Notes: generated by a model from the sequence alone, not told the origin. A stretch of 64,000 nt of DNA from an uncultured Lachnospiraceae bacterium (GCA_902780405.1 CACZFI010000005.1:62001-126000), one strand, 5' to 3'. Positions 52,978-62,222 are shown, numbered from the stretch's first letter. Numbers and translations: made by a program.

Positions 52978-53934
52978 ATGAATCAGATCTTACTTATGAA
53001 CGGCGGACAGGCCTTCGCCATCTTCGTAGCATTTGTTGTAATCATTGTAGCTTGCAGCTGCATCCGTATCGTACCGCAGGCGTATGCATACGTGGTAGAG
53101 CGTCTCGGAACCTATCAGACCACCTGGTCTGCGGGCTTCAAGATGAAGGCGCCCATCATCGACAAGGTATCGCACAGGGTATCCTTAAAGGAGCAGGTAG
53201 CGGATTTCCCGCCTCAGCCCGTGATCACCAAGGATAATGTTACCATGCGTATCGATACCGTTGTATTCTTCCAGATTACCGACCCGAAGCTGTTTGCCTA
53301 CGGTGTGGAGAATCCCATCATGGCGATCGAGAACCTGGCGGCTACGACCCTTCGTAACGTCATTGGTGAGCTCGAGCTCGACCAGACACTGACTTCAAGA
53401 GAGACCATCAACACCAAGATGCGTGCGACTCTTGATGAGGCAACCGATCCCTGGGGTATCAAGGTGAATCGAGTAGAGTTAAAGAACATCATCCCTCCCG
53501 CAGCCATTCAGGATGCGATGGAGAAGCAGATGAAGGCAGAGCGTGAGAGACGTGAGCAGATCCTCATCGCAGAAGGTGAGAAGAAGTCAGCCATCCTTCG
53601 TGCAGAGGGACAGAAGGAATCCATGATCCTCTCCGCAGAGGCAGAGAAGCAGTCGGCCATCCTTCGCGCAGAGGCAGCCAAGGAAGCAACCATCCGCAGA
53701 GCGGAAGGTGAGGCAGAGGCGATCCTCAAGGTGCAGCAGGCAACCGCTGACGGTATCAAGGCTTTAAATGAGGCGAACCCCGACCAGGCGGTTCTTACCT
53801 TAAAGAGCCTCGAGGCCTTCGGCAAGGCTGCGGACGGCAAGGCAACCAAGCTGATCATTCCCTCCGAGATCGCAAGCATCGCAGGTCTTGCGTCCTCTCT
53901 GACAGAGATTTCCAGAAAAAATGAGGAAGCATAA
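52978..53934 (+). CDS. SPFH/stomatin-family protein
   Basis: The 318-residue protein has an N-terminal membrane anchor (~10-30), an SPFH domain (IRIVPQAYAYVVERLGTYQTTW; DNVTMRIDTVVFFQITDP) and a long Ala/Glu coiled coil (~175-245) with repeated ILRAEGQKE/ILSAEAEKQ units. Such proteins form cages in the membrane with NfeD partners or FtsH-like proteases. It overlaps the next gene by one base. Confidence 0.93.
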   Translation: MNQILLMNGGQAFAIFVAFVVIIVACSCIRIVPQAYAYVVERLGTYQTTWSAGFKMKAPIIDKVSHRVSLKEQVADFPPQPVITKDNVTMRIDTVVFFQITDPKLFAYGVENPIMAIENLAATTLRNVIGELELDQTLTSRETINTKMRATLDEATDPWGIKVNRVELKNIIPPAAIQDAMEKQMKAERERREQILIAEGEKKSAILRAEGQKESMILSAEAEKQSAILRAEAAKEATIRRAEGEAEAILKVQQATADGIKALNEANPDQAVLTLKSLEAFGKAADGKATKLIIPSEIASIAGLASSLTEISRKNEEA

Positions 53935-54302
53935 TGGCAGATAAGCAGATGTTAACGGAAAACATCATCAAACAGCTGTCCGAGTACGGCCCGAACCTTG
54001 TGGAGGGCGTGGAAGAAGTCGTCGGCGAACTCCGCGGCGAGCGTGTTTCCGACACGGATGAACTCTTTACACTGGTCATCCAGGGTATCAACTGGGAGAT
54101 CGAGGTCTTCAACAACTGTGAGGACACCATTGTCAGCGTGTCCGACGCCATCGACAAAGGCAGGATGGCAGCGGCGGTAGGCAGACTCGGCAAAGTGCTT
54201 GCCGAAAAGGACGATATCAAGATCGCAGCCTGCCTGGAAGTGGATTTTTTGCCCTTCGTAAGATCGATGAATGAGATCAGCCGGAAGCTTGTGACGGCAT
54301 AA
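53934..54302 (+). CDS. Small acidic protein of unknown function beside NfeD-SPFH
   Basis: A 122-residue, acidic, helical protein with no TM segment and no motif I know. It starts at an ATG that shares its A with the SPFH stop codon, so translation is probably coupled. A strong terminator follows. Its position makes it a candidate cytoplasmic partner of the microdomain proteins. Confidence 0.75.
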   Translation: MADKQMLTENIIKQLSEYGPNLVEGVEEVVGELRGERVSDTDELFTLVIQGINWEIEVFNNCEDTIVSVSDAIDKGRMAAAVGRLGKVLAEKDDIKIAACLEVDFLPFVRSMNEISRKLVTA

Positions 54303-54315
54303 TTGTGATATTTTT

Positions 54316-54346
54316 ACACCGACCCTTATCGGGTCGGTGTTTTTTT
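54316..54346 (+). terminator. Terminator after the NfeD-SPFH unit
   Basis: A perfect 10-bp stem (54316-54325 with 54331-54340), 5-base loop, and seven Ts. Confidence 0.92.
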
Positions 54347-54428
54347 GTTGTAAATTACCATACCAAAATTTGAAAGATGATATTTTTTATAAAAAATGCA
54401 TAAAACTGTTTCGTTTTTTTTACTTTGA

Positions 54429-54437
54429 TGATATAAT
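54429..54437 (+). promoter_or_regulatory. Extended -10 promoter of glgC
   Basis: TGATATAAT with TATAAT at 54432-54437 and no good -35 at 16-18 bp (TTTCGT at best), 32 bases before the glgC ATG, within an AT-rich 120-bp leader. Confidence 0.5.
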
Positions 54438-54469
54438 ATAACATATTCTTGCTAAAAAGGGGTGACTTT

Positions 54470-55738
54470 ATGATTAAGAAGGAAATGATAGCCATGCTCT
54501 TGGCGGGCGGACAAGGAAGTCGACTCGGTGTCCTCACCTCAAAGCTGGCCAAGCCCGCAGTGGCCTTCGGCGGTAAATACAAGATCATTGATTTCCCGCT
54601 TTCTAACTGTATCAACTCCGGCGTTGATACGGTGGGCGTGCTTACACAGTATAGACCGCTTCGACTTAATCAGCACATCGGAATCGGTATCCCCTGGGAT
54701 CTCGACCGAAACATCGGTGGCGTTACGGTGCTTCCGCCGTACGAAACCAGCACGGACAGTCAGTGGTATACAGGTACAGCGAATGCAATCTACCAGAACA
54801 TCGAGTATATCGATTATTACAATCCGGAATACGTACTGATCCTTTCCGGAGATCATATTTACAAGATGGACTACGAGGTGATGCTTGACTATCACAAGAC
54901 AAGCAAAGCCGACATTACGCTTGCAACTTATCAGGTTCCCATCGAGGAAGCAAGCCGTTTCGGCGTGGTGATCACGGACGATTCCGGCTGCATTCAGGAG
55001 TTCGAGGAGAAGCCCGAGCACCCGAGAAGCAACAAGGCTTCCATGGGTATCTACATTTTCAACTGGAAGGTGCTGCGTGATGCACTGACAGAGCTTAAAG
55101 ACCAGCCTTCCTGCGACTTCGGTAAGCACATTATCCCGCACTGCCACGCGAACGGCAGCAAGATCTGCGCTTACGACTACAAGGGTTACTGGAAGGATGT
55201 AGGAACCTTAGGCTCCTACTGGGAAGCGAATATGGAACTTGTGGATATCATTCCCGAGTTCAATCTCTATGAGGAGTTCTGGCGCATCTACACCAAGAGT
55301 GACGTGCTCCCGCCTCAGTACATCGATCCCGAAGGATCGGTTACGGAGAGTATTGTGGGTGAAGGTACCGAGATTTACGGTACGATCGAGCACTCGGTTG
55401 TAGGTTCAGGCGTAACCATCGGCAAGAATGCCGTAGTTAAGAATTCCATCATCATGAACGGCGTAACCATCGGCGACGGCGCAGTGATCGACAAAGCCAT
55501 CATCGCGGAGGGTACCGTCATCGGTAAGAACACAGAGCTTGGCGTCGGAGAGGAAGTTCCGAACGAGCTTGCACCCCATATCTACTCATTCGGCCTTGTG
55601 ACGATCGGTGAGAATTCCGTTATTCCCGACGGAGTTAAGATCGGCAAGAACGTTGCCATCTTTGGTGAGACCACCATCGACGAATATCCGGACGGCCTCT
55701 TAAAGAGCGGTTCGAGCATCATAAAGGTAGGTGAATGA
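54470..55738 (+). CDS. glgC: Glucose-1-phosphate adenylyltransferase
   Basis: GlgC makes ADP-glucose for glycogen. It has [38 protein letters not shown], the catalytic-type GDHIYKMDY and FEEKP, then a C-terminal left-handed beta-helix (~295-420) of hexapeptide repeats. I start at the ATG at 54470, six bases from AAAGGGGTG, giving 422 residues; an upstream ATG at 54449 would be inside the leader. It is paired with glgD, as in other Firmicutes. Confidence 0.96.
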   Translation: MIKKEMIAMLLAGGQGSRLGVLTSKLAKPAVAFGGKYKIIDFPLSNCINSGVDTVGVLTQYRPLRLNQHIGIGIPWDLDRNIGGVTVLPPYETSTDSQWYTGTANAIYQNIEYIDYYNPEYVLILSGDHIYKMDYEVMLDYHKTSKADITLATYQVPIEEASRFGVVITDDSGCIQEFEEKPEHPRSNKASMGIYIFNWKVLRDALTELKDQPSCDFGKHIIPHCHANGSKICAYDYKGYWKDVGTLGSYWEANMELVDIIPEFNLYEEFWRIYTKSDVLPPQYIDPEGSVTESIVGEGTEIYGTIEHSVVGSGVTIGKNAVVKNSIIMNGVTIGDGAVIDKAIIAEGTVIGKNTELGVGEEVPNELAPHIYSFGLVTIGENSVIPDGVKIGKNVAIFGETTIDEYPDGLLKSGSSIIKVGE

Positions 55739-55739
55739 G

Positions 55740-56864
55740 ATGAGAGCGATAGGAATTATACTGGCAGGCGGAAACAGCAGCAGGATGGGTGAGTTGTCAG
55801 CAAAGAGAGCGGTTGCGGCTATGCCGATCGTCGGAAGCTACAGAGCGATCGATTTCACGCTTTCCAACATGACCAACTCCCACATTCAGAAGGTAGCGGT
55901 TTACACCCAATACAACTCCCGCTCCCTGAATGAACACTTAAACTCATCCAAATGGTGGGACTTCGGAAGAAAGCAGGGTGGACTTTATCTCTTCACACCT
56001 ACGATCACTTCCACGAACAGTTACTGGTATCAGGGTACGGCAGACGCGCTCTACCAGAACATCAACTTCTTAAAGTCGGCACATGAGCCCTACGTTGTGA
56101 TCGCTCATGGAGATGCCGTCTACAAGATGGACTACAACAAGGTACTTGAGGAGCATATCGCCACCGGCGCAGACATCACCATCGTCTGCAAGGATATCGA
56201 GGCGGGAGATGATGATATCAAGCGTTTCGGCGTGGTAACACTTGCTCCGGACGGACGCGTGACCGGATTTGAGGAGAAGCCTTTGGTTGCACAGACCAAC
56301 ACGGCATCCATCGGTGTCTACGTTGTCAGAAGACGTCAGCTGATCGAACTTCTCGAGGCCTGCGCGGCAGAGGGAAGAAAGGATTTCGTTGCAGATATCC
56401 TGATCCGCTACAAGAACGTCAAGAAGATCTACGGATACAAGCTTGACTCCTACTGGAGGAACATCGGTACCGTGGATTCCTACTTCAAGACCAATATGGA
56501 CTTCCTGAAGAAGGATGTCAGAGATTATTTCTTCAGACAGCATCCGGATGTATTCTCTAAGATTGAGGATCTTCCTCCTGCGAAGTACAACAAGGACGCA
56601 GTCGTGAACAACAGTTTGATCGCCAGCGGAAGTATCATCAACGGTACGGTTGAGGATTCCATCCTCTTCAAGAAGGTATACATCGGTAACAATTGCGTGA
56701 TCAAGAATTCCGTGATCTTAAACGATGTACACATTGGCGATAACTGCTACATCGAAAATTGCATCGTGGAGAGTCGTGATACGCTCCGTGCGAATACAGT
56801 ACACACAGGTGATCCTGACCAGATCAAGGTCATCGTTGAGAAAAACTTCAGATACGCTCTGTAA
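55740..56864 (+). CDS. glgD: GlgD, regulatory partner of ADP-glucose pyrophosphorylase
   Basis: The 374-residue paralogue of GlgC. It has ILAGGNSSRMGELSAKRA, changed from the catalytic loop of GlgC, AHGDAVYKMDYN, and FEEKP, and a shorter C-terminal beta-helix. In Firmicutes GlgD is mainly a regulatory subunit in a GlgC/GlgD heterotetramer. The ATG at 55740 directly follows the glgC stop region; a GTG at 55731 overlaps it and is the alternative. Confidence 0.94.
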   Translation: MRAIGIILAGGNSSRMGELSAKRAVAAMPIVGSYRAIDFTLSNMTNSHIQKVAVYTQYNSRSLNEHLNSSKWWDFGRKQGGLYLFTPTITSTNSYWYQGTADALYQNINFLKSAHEPYVVIAHGDAVYKMDYNKVLEEHIATGADITIVCKDIEAGDDDIKRFGVVTLAPDGRVTGFEEKPLVAQTNTASIGVYVVRRRQLIELLEACAAEGRKDFVADILIRYKNVKKIYGYKLDSYWRNIGTVDSYFKTNMDFLKKDVRDYFFRQHPDVFSKIEDLPPAKYNKDAVVNNSLIASGSIINGTVEDSILFKKVYIGNNCVIKNSVILNDVHIGDNCYIENCIVESRDTLRANTVHTGDPDQIKVIVEKNFRYAL

Positions 56865-56895
56865 TTTGGGTTTTTAGGTTTTAAGGAGGGGTTAC

Positions 56896-57165
56896 ATGCA
56901 GATTACAGATGTAAGAGTCAGAAAAGTTGCGAAGGAAGGCAAGATGCGTGCTGTGGTTTCGATCACGATCGACGATGAATTCGTTGTACATGACATCAAG
57001 GTCATTGAAGGAGAGAAGGGACTTTTCATTGCAATGCCGAGCCGTAAGGCATCGGACGGGGAGTACAGGGATATCGCACATCCCATCAACTCGGAGACGA
57101 GAGACAGGATACAGAATCTGATCCTCGAGAGGTACAAAGAAGCAGAATTGCTTCCCGAAGAATAA
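56896..57165 (+). CDS. spoVG: SpoVG regulator
   Basis: An 89-residue match to SpoVG, a small DNA- and RNA-binding regulator. It opens [11 protein letters not shown], and has [19 protein letters not shown] and FIAMPSRK. It is preceded by AAGGAGGGG and lies 31 bases after glgD with no terminator between; a hairpin follows at once. Presence in this family does not need sporulation. Confidence 0.96.
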   Translation: MQITDVRVRKVAKEGKMRAVVSITIDDEFVVHDIKVIEGEKGLFIAMPSRKASDGEYRDIAHPINSETRDRIQNLILERYKEAELLPEE

Positions 57166-57170
57166 TCACG

Positions 57171-57199
57171 AAGGGGTTGCCCCAGGGCAGCCCCTTTTT
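57171..57199 (+). terminator. Terminator after spoVG
   Basis: GGGGTTGCCC pairs with GGGCAGCCCC (one G-U), short loop, then TTTTTA. It lies 24 bases before the hprK ATG, with no promoter visible in between, so read-through or a promoter inside spoVG must feed hprK. Confidence 0.8.
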
Positions 57200-57223
57200 A
57201 AAGGAAAGGCGGAACTAACAGCC

Positions 57224-58180
57224 ATGGAAGACCAATACAGCGTTACCGTCACGGATCTCATCAACAAGATGAATCTTGTGAACCATACGCCGGAGATCGA
57301 TACGGACAGTATTCTGATCAAGGACCCCAATATGAACCGTCCGGCCGTCCAGCTCGCAGGTTTCTTTGAGCACTTTGATGCGGCGAGAATCCAGATCTGC
57401 GGCAATGTCGAGTACGCTTACATCGCGAATATGCATACCAGGGAGGAGAACATCGAGATCTTCGACAAGATGTTTGCCTACAAGATCCCCTGCCTCATCT
57501 TCTGCAGGAATCTTCAACCCTATGATTTCATCATCGAAGAGGGCAAGAAATACGGCGTGCCCATCCTTACCGACCGTTCAGAGACCACATCGGACTTCGT
57601 GCACGAGGTCGTGAAGTGGCTGCACGTGGAGATGGCACCGACGACCACCGTACACGCGGTTTTAGTCGATGTATACGGCGAAGGCGTCCTCATTATGGGA
57701 GATTCCGGTATCGGAAAGAGCGAGGCCGCACTTGAGCTGATCCGGCGCGGACATCGTCTGGTTTCGGATGATGTGGTGGAGATCCGGAAGGTTTCCTCGG
57801 AGACCTTGGTCGGCACATCGCCGGATATCACGCGATACTTTATCGAACTTCGAGGTATCGGTATCATCAACGTCAAGCAGATGTTCGGTGTCGAGTGCGT
57901 GAAGCAGACGCAGAGCATCGATCTTGTGATCAAGCTTGAAGAGTGGGATCGTGATGCAAATTACGACCGCCTCGGACTTGAGGAACAATACACCGAGATC
58001 CTGGGGAATAAGGTGGTAAGCCACTCCATCCCCATACGTCCCGGACGAAATATCGCGATCATCGTAGAGAGCGCCGCAGTCAACAACCGTCAGAAGAAGA
58101 TGGGAGAGAACGCTGCACAGCAGTTCTACGACAGGATCACGGAGAATATGGCCAAGAACATGAAACATCAGGAGGAATAA
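57224..58180 (+). CDS. hprK: HPr kinase/phosphorylase
   Basis: HprK phosphorylates Ser46 of HPr and Crh in response to carbon status and can reverse it. The 318-residue protein has an N-terminal MurF-like domain (to ~130) and a kinase domain with VHAVLVDVYGEG, P-loop GDSGIGKS (159-166), GHRLVSDDVVEI and the signature LRGIGIINVKQMFG. A target Crh-like protein is encoded at 61891. GGAAAGGCGGA is upstream. Confidence 0.96.
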   Translation: MEDQYSVTVTDLINKMNLVNHTPEIDTDSILIKDPNMNRPAVQLAGFFEHFDAARIQICGNVEYAYIANMHTREENIEIFDKMFAYKIPCLIFCRNLQPYDFIIEEGKKYGVPILTDRSETTSDFVHEVVKWLHVEMAPTTTVHAVLVDVYGEGVLIMGDSGIGKSEAALELIRRGHRLVSDDVVEIRKVSSETLVGTSPDITRYFIELRGIGIINVKQMFGVECVKQTQSIDLVIKLEEWDRDANYDRLGLEEQYTEILGNKVVSHSIPIRPGRNIAIIVESAAVNNRQKKMGENAAQQFYDRITENMAKNMKHQEE

Positions 58181-58183
58181 GAC

Positions 58184-59125
58184 ATGGCGAAGTATTTATT
58201 TGGAGTTGATATCGGAGGTACCACCGTAAAGCTCGGACTCTTTTCCGAGAACGCGGAGCTTCTTGATAAGTGGGAGATCACCACACGTACTACGGGTGGC
58301 GGAAAAAATATCCTTGGTGATATCGCTGAGGCGGTTGCCGACAAGATGGCAGAAAAGCAGATCAATACGGAGGATGTTCTCGGTATCGGTATGGGTGTTC
58401 CCGGACCCGTGAAGGAGGACGGAACCGTGCTTCGCTGTGCGAATCTGGGCTGGGGCGTATTCAATTGCGCCGAAGAACTCTCCAAGCTGACCGGATTTCC
58501 GGTGAAGGCCGGCAATGATGCCAACATCGCAGCCTTAGGCGAGATGTGGCAGGGCGGCGGCAAGGGATACGACAATGTCGTAATGGTAACCCTTGGAACC
58601 GGTGTCGGCGGCGGTATCATCATCGGCGGACATATGCTCTACGGCACGAACGGTGCCGGCGGTGAGATCGGACATATCACCATGAACGAGGCCGAGACGG
58701 AGACCTGCGGCTGCGGTCGTAAGGGCTGCCTGGAGCAGTACACTTCCGCAAGAGGTATCGTAAGACTTGCAAGCAACGCCATCAACAATACCGACCGTCC
58801 TTCGAGCTTAAGAAACGTTCCCTACATCAGCGCCAAGGAGATCTTTGACGCAGCGAAGAACGGCGATGATCTTGCGATGGAGCTCGTGGAAGAACACGGA
58901 CGCATTTTGGGACGCGCATTAAGCAAGATTGCCTGCGTGGTAGATCCCGATATCTTTGTTATCGGCGGCGGTGTCTCAAGAGCGGGTACCATCATCACGG
59001 ACACAACCGAGAAGTACTTCAAGGAGTTCGCTTTCCACGCATGCAAGAACACCAAATTTGCCCTTGCGGAGCTCGGAAACGATGCCGGTATTTACGGAGG
59101 AGCTTATCTCATCTTAAATAGTTAA
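58184..59125 (+). CDS. glcK: ROK-family glucokinase
   Basis: The 313-residue enzyme phosphorylates glucose with ATP. DIGGTTVKLGLF is the ATP-phosphate site, GNDANIAALGEMW the sugar site with catalytic Asp, and GHITM with CGCGRKGCLEQY the ROK zinc motif. It starts 3 bases after hprK with GGAGG, so a sensor of sugar phosphate flux and the kinase that feeds it are co-transcribed. A role in another hexose cannot be ruled out. Confidence 0.92.
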   Translation: MAKYLFGVDIGGTTVKLGLFSENAELLDKWEITTRTTGGGKNILGDIAEAVADKMAEKQINTEDVLGIGMGVPGPVKEDGTVLRCANLGWGVFNCAEELSKLTGFPVKAGNDANIAALGEMWQGGGKGYDNVVMVTLGTGVGGGIIIGGHMLYGTNGAGGEIGHITMNEAETETCGCGRKGCLEQYTSARGIVRLASNAINNTDRPSSLRNVPYISAKEIFDAAKNGDDLAMELVEEHGRILGRALSKIACVVDPDIFVIGGGVSRAGTIITDTTEKYFKEFAFHACKNTKFALAELGNDAGIYGGAYLILNS

Positions 59126-59175
59126 GTTGACGAAGAAACCCGGTTTCCGTTCCGTTTTTTCTACATTTTGTCACA

Positions 59176-59204
59176 TTGAATAAAAGAAACCCATGCGTTA
59201 TGAT
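59176..59204 (+). promoter_or_regulatory. Predicted promoter of murB-rapZ-whiA-crh
   Basis: TTGAAT (59176-59181), 17 bp, TATGAT (59199-59204). The -10 lies in the left arm of the terminator hairpin, so the transcript would start in the loop at about 59211 and carry only one arm. Confidence 0.5.
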
Positions 59205-59234
59205 TAAAATCGTTGAATAATGCGTGGGTTTTTT
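59187..59234 (+). terminator. Terminator after glcK
   Basis: A 15-bp stem (59187-59201 with 59217-59231, two G-U pairs), 15-base loop and six Ts. A weaker GAAAC/GTTTC hairpin with a nearby T-run sits at 59135-59160. Confidence 0.82.
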
Positions 59235-59260
59235 CACGTTTTCTGTAAGAGGATATCCAC

Positions 59261-60136
59261 ATGACAAGCATCGATCAGATTACGCACGAACAAAAGGTCT
59301 CCCTTGCGAAGGAAACCACCTTCCGTGTCGGAGGCGAAGCATTGGATTTTTATATACCCTCCTCGGAGGAGGAACTCTGCCTGCTTTCCCGCTATTTTAA
59401 GGAAGCCGGGCAGGATTTTTTGGTACTCGGAAACGGAAGCAATGTCCTGTTCGCCGATACGCCTTTTAAGACGCCCATCATCAAGATCGGCGACGCATAT
59501 TCGTCTATCACGGTAGACGGAAACCGCATCCATGTCGAAGCGGGTGCCATGCTTTCCAAGGTGGCTGCCGTGGCAAGAGATCATGCACTCTCGGGACTTT
59601 GTTTTGCGGCGGGAATCCCCGGCACCATCGGCGGTGCAATCTGCATGAACGCAGGTGCGTACGGCGGTGAGATGAAGGATGTCGTGGAGTCCGTGACTAT
59701 CGTGACAGAGGGCGGTAAGACGGAAGTTCGCTCCTGTGACGAGATGGACTTCGGCTACAGAAGAAGCGCTATGCAGCCGGGACAGATCGTAAGCCGCGTT
59801 ACGCTTCGCCTTGCTGAGGGCGATGTGGCCGAGATCAACAAAAAGATGGAAGAATTAAAGAAAGCAAGGGTTGAAAAGCAACCGCTCGAATACCCTTCCG
59901 CGGGCTCGACATTTAAGCGTCCGGAGGGATATTTTGCAGGCAAGCTGATCGACGATTCGGGACTGCGCGGCTACAGAGTCGGCGGTGCGATGGTATCCGA
60001 GAAGCACTGCGGATTTGTGATCAATTACGATCACGCAACGGCACAGGACATCCTGACACTGATTGAGGATGTGCGCCGCATCGTACACGAGAAACAGGGA
60101 ATCTGGCTGACACCGGAGGTAAAAATCTTCGCATGA
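59261..60136 (+). CDS. murB: UDP-N-acetylenolpyruvoylglucosamine reductase
   Basis: MurB reduces the enolpyruvyl group to give UDP-MurNAc. It has an FAD-binding domain with TTFRVGGEA, VLGNGSNVLF and GIPGTIGGAICMNAGAYGGEM, and a C-terminal substrate part with YPSAGSTFKRP and SEKHCGFVINYDHATA. Length 291 is typical. AGAGGA lies upstream. It overlaps rapZ by four bases. The murB-rapZ-whiA-crh order is common in Clostridia. Confidence 0.96.
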   Translation: MTSIDQITHEQKVSLAKETTFRVGGEALDFYIPSSEEELCLLSRYFKEAGQDFLVLGNGSNVLFADTPFKTPIIKIGDAYSSITVDGNRIHVEAGAMLSKVAAVARDHALSGLCFAAGIPGTIGGAICMNAGAYGGEMKDVVESVTIVTEGGKTEVRSCDEMDFGYRRSAMQPGQIVSRVTLRLAEGDVAEINKKMEELKKARVEKQPLEYPSAGSTFKRPEGYFAGKLIDDSGLRGYRVGGAMVSEKHCGFVINYDHATAQDILTLIEDVRRIVHEKQGIWLTPEVKIFA

Positions 60137-61008
60137 GATTCATGATCGTAACCGGCATGAGTGGTGCCGGAAAGTCAACTGCATTAAAGATCCTTGAGGA
60201 TGAGGGATACTTCTGCGTGGACAACCTCCCCGTAATGCTGATCCCCCGTTTTGCGGACATGGCACATGATGATACGCTTGAGGTGACCAATATCGCCATC
60301 GGCGTGGATATCCGAAGCGGCGATGCTTTGGATCAGATGTCCGTGATGCTTGAGGAAATCAAGAACAACGGTTATACCTATGAGATTTTGTTCCTGGATG
60401 CTACCGAGCCTGCACTGGTCAAGCGCTACAAGGAGACCAGGCGCAGCCATCCGCTTTCCAAGGGAGGCAGGATCGGCGACGGCATCAAGGCGGAGCGTGA
60501 GAAGATCGAGTTTTTGCGCCAGCGTGCGGACTATGTGATCGACACGAGCACCCTGCTGACTCGGGAACTCAAGGTGGAACTGCTTAAGATCGTCGGTGAC
60601 GGGAAGGCCTACGGCAATATGGTCCTCACTGTCATGAGCTTTGGATTTAAGTACGGAATCCCGAAAGATTCCGATCTGGTATTTGACGTACGTTTTCTTC
60701 CGAATCCCTACTATGTGCAGGAACTTCGACCGATGACGGGCAATGATGCACCGGTTGCCGAGATGGTTGCCGGCTGCGAGGAGTACGAGCCCTTTATGAA
60801 GTCCCTTACGGAGATGGTACATTTTCTGCTTCCCTGCTACAAGCGGGAGGGCAAGAATCAGCTGGTGATCTCCATCGGCTGTACCGGAGGAAAACACCGG
60901 TCCGTAACCGTGGTGAATGAACTGTTTGAGCGCCTGTCGGATCTTCCTTATACGGTGCGAAGATTCCACAGGGACATCACGAAGGACCGCATTGTCAAGG
61001 GAGAATAG
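60133..61008 (+). CDS. rapZ: RapZ/YvcJ-type nucleotide-binding protein
   Basis: A 291-residue P-loop protein with Walker A GMSGAGKST (8-16), VDNLP, YKETRRSHPLSKGG and the C-terminal IGCTGGKHRSVTVVNEL. In E. coli RapZ controls glucosamine-6-phosphate synthase mRNA; in Bacillus YvcJ hydrolyses GTP and its target is less clear. The adjacent yvcK/glmR gene seen in Bacillus is missing here: whiA starts two bases after the stop. Confidence 0.94.
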   Translation: MRFMIVTGMSGAGKSTALKILEDEGYFCVDNLPVMLIPRFADMAHDDTLEVTNIAIGVDIRSGDALDQMSVMLEEIKNNGYTYEILFLDATEPALVKRYKETRRSHPLSKGGRIGDGIKAEREKIEFLRQRADYVIDTSTLLTRELKVELLKIVGDGKAYGNMVLTVMSFGFKYGIPKDSDLVFDVRFLPNPYYVQELRPMTGNDAPVAEMVAGCEEYEPFMKSLTEMVHFLLPCYKREGKNQLVISIGCTGGKHRSVTVVNELFERLSDLPYTVRRFHRDITKDRIVKGE

Positions 61009-61009
61009 C

Positions 61010-61861
61010 ATGTCCTTTTCTTCTGAAGTCAAAAAAGAACTGGTGCGACTTGTGCCGTCTGCCAGACACTGCAGACTGTCCGAACTCTCGGCCCTCGTTT
61101 CTATGAGCGGCGTTGTGAAAGACGGAAGCTGGTGGCGGGACGAGGAGAATTCCTACGCAGATGAGAAGATGGACCGTTTGGCAGAACTCTTATCCGTTAC
61201 GCCGGTAGATGAGGCAGCGCTTCGCGCTTTGAAGCTTTCGAGTGTGGTGGACGGACGTTATGTTGCTGACCCGATTCTTACGGAATCCTCGTGCTGCAAA
61301 CAGGCTTACGTGCGCGGTGCATTTTTAGCATGCGGGTCCCTGACGGATCCCGAGAAGGGCTATCACTTCGAGATCGCCTGTGACAACCCGAGGCATGCAG
61401 AGTATTTGATGCGGATCCTTACTGCATTTTCCCTGCATCCGAAGACGGTGGAGCGCAAGCGCTATCATGTTGTATATATCAAGGAGAGTCAGGAAATCTC
61501 CGACCTGTTGAATCTGATGGGTGCGCATCACGCGCTGATGGACATGGAGAATGTCCGCATCCTGAAGGATATGAAAAACCGCGTCAACAGGCGCGTCAAC
61601 TGCGAGACCGCGAACCTGAACAAGACGGTTTCCGCAGCGGTAAGACAGATTGAGGATATCACCTACATCCGTGACACGAGAGGGCTTTCGACCCTGCCGA
61701 AGAACCTGCAGCAGCTTGCGGAGCTTCGGCTTAGCGAACCGGATATCACGCTGGCTGAGCTCGGGGAACGTTTGGACCCGCCGCTCGGAAAGTCAGGCGT
61801 CAATCACAGACTGAGAAAGATCAGTGAAATCGCTGATGAATTGAGAACGAGCCACCCGTAA
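61010..61861 (+). CDS. whiA: DNA-binding protein WhiA
   Basis: The 283-residue protein has an N-terminal LAGLIDADG-like domain (SFSSEVKKELVR; CCKQAYVRGAFLACGSLTDPEKGYHFE) and a C-terminal helix-turn-helix (LAELGERLDPPLGKSGVNHRLRKI). WhiA takes part in cell division and chromosome segregation control in Bacillus and sporulation in Streptomyces. The ATG at 61010 has AAGGGAGA upstream; the longer frame from 60917 is inside rapZ. Confidence 0.96.
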   Translation: MSFSSEVKKELVRLVPSARHCRLSELSALVSMSGVVKDGSWWRDEENSYADEKMDRLAELLSVTPVDEAALRALKLSSVVDGRYVADPILTESSCCKQAYVRGAFLACGSLTDPEKGYHFEIACDNPRHAEYLMRILTAFSLHPKTVERKRYHVVYIKESQEISDLLNLMGAHHALMDMENVRILKDMKNRVNRRVNCETANLNKTVSAAVRQIEDITYIRDTRGLSTLPKNLQQLAELRLSEPDITLAELGERLDPPLGKSGVNHRLRKISEIADELRTSHP

Positions 61862-61890
61862 GGGGGCAAGATGTTTAGGAGGAAGGAACT

Positions 61891-62148
61891 ATGATCAGCA
61901 AGAATGTAACCGTGAATCTGTCCGGCGAGGCAGAGGCAAGACCTGTAGCGATGCTTGTGCAGATTGCCAGCAAGTATGACAGCAGGATCATCATTGTGGC
62001 AGGCGACAAGAAGATTAACGCGAAGAGCATCATGGGGATGATGAGTCTCGGCCTTGTGAAGGGTGACAAGATCGAATTACAGGCTGAGGGAAGCGATGCG
62101 GAAGAAGCAATTGGGGAGCTTGCGGGATACATCGAATCCGGCAAGTAG
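61891..62148 (+). CDS. crh: Crh-like HPr-family protein
   Basis: An 85-residue HPr-fold protein. Ser46 of the regulatory site is present in NAKSIMGMMSLG. The active-site histidine of HPr is absent: position 15 is Glu in GEAEARPVA, where Crh of Bacillus has Gln. So it cannot carry a PTS phosphate, but can be a target of HprK (57224) and a co-repressor of CcpA-type proteins. The place after whiA is that of crh in Bacillus. AGGAGG lies upstream. Confidence 0.9.
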   Translation: MISKNVTVNLSGEAEARPVAMLVQIASKYDSRIIIVAGDKKINAKSIMGMMSLGLVKGDKIELQAEGSDAEEAIGELAGYIESGK

Positions 62149-62152
62149 TTTC

Positions 62153-62181
62153 TTGCATACGTGCATGCTTTGTGATACAAT
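62153..62181 (+). promoter_or_regulatory. Predicted promoter of the Sel1-repeat gene
   Basis: TTGCAT (62153-62158), 17 bp, TACAAT (62176-62181), 41 bases before the ATG at 62223. Confidence 0.55.
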
Positions 62182-62222
62182 GAAATGTGCACGTAAGTGA
62201 GTGCGCAAGGAGGATACCATAT

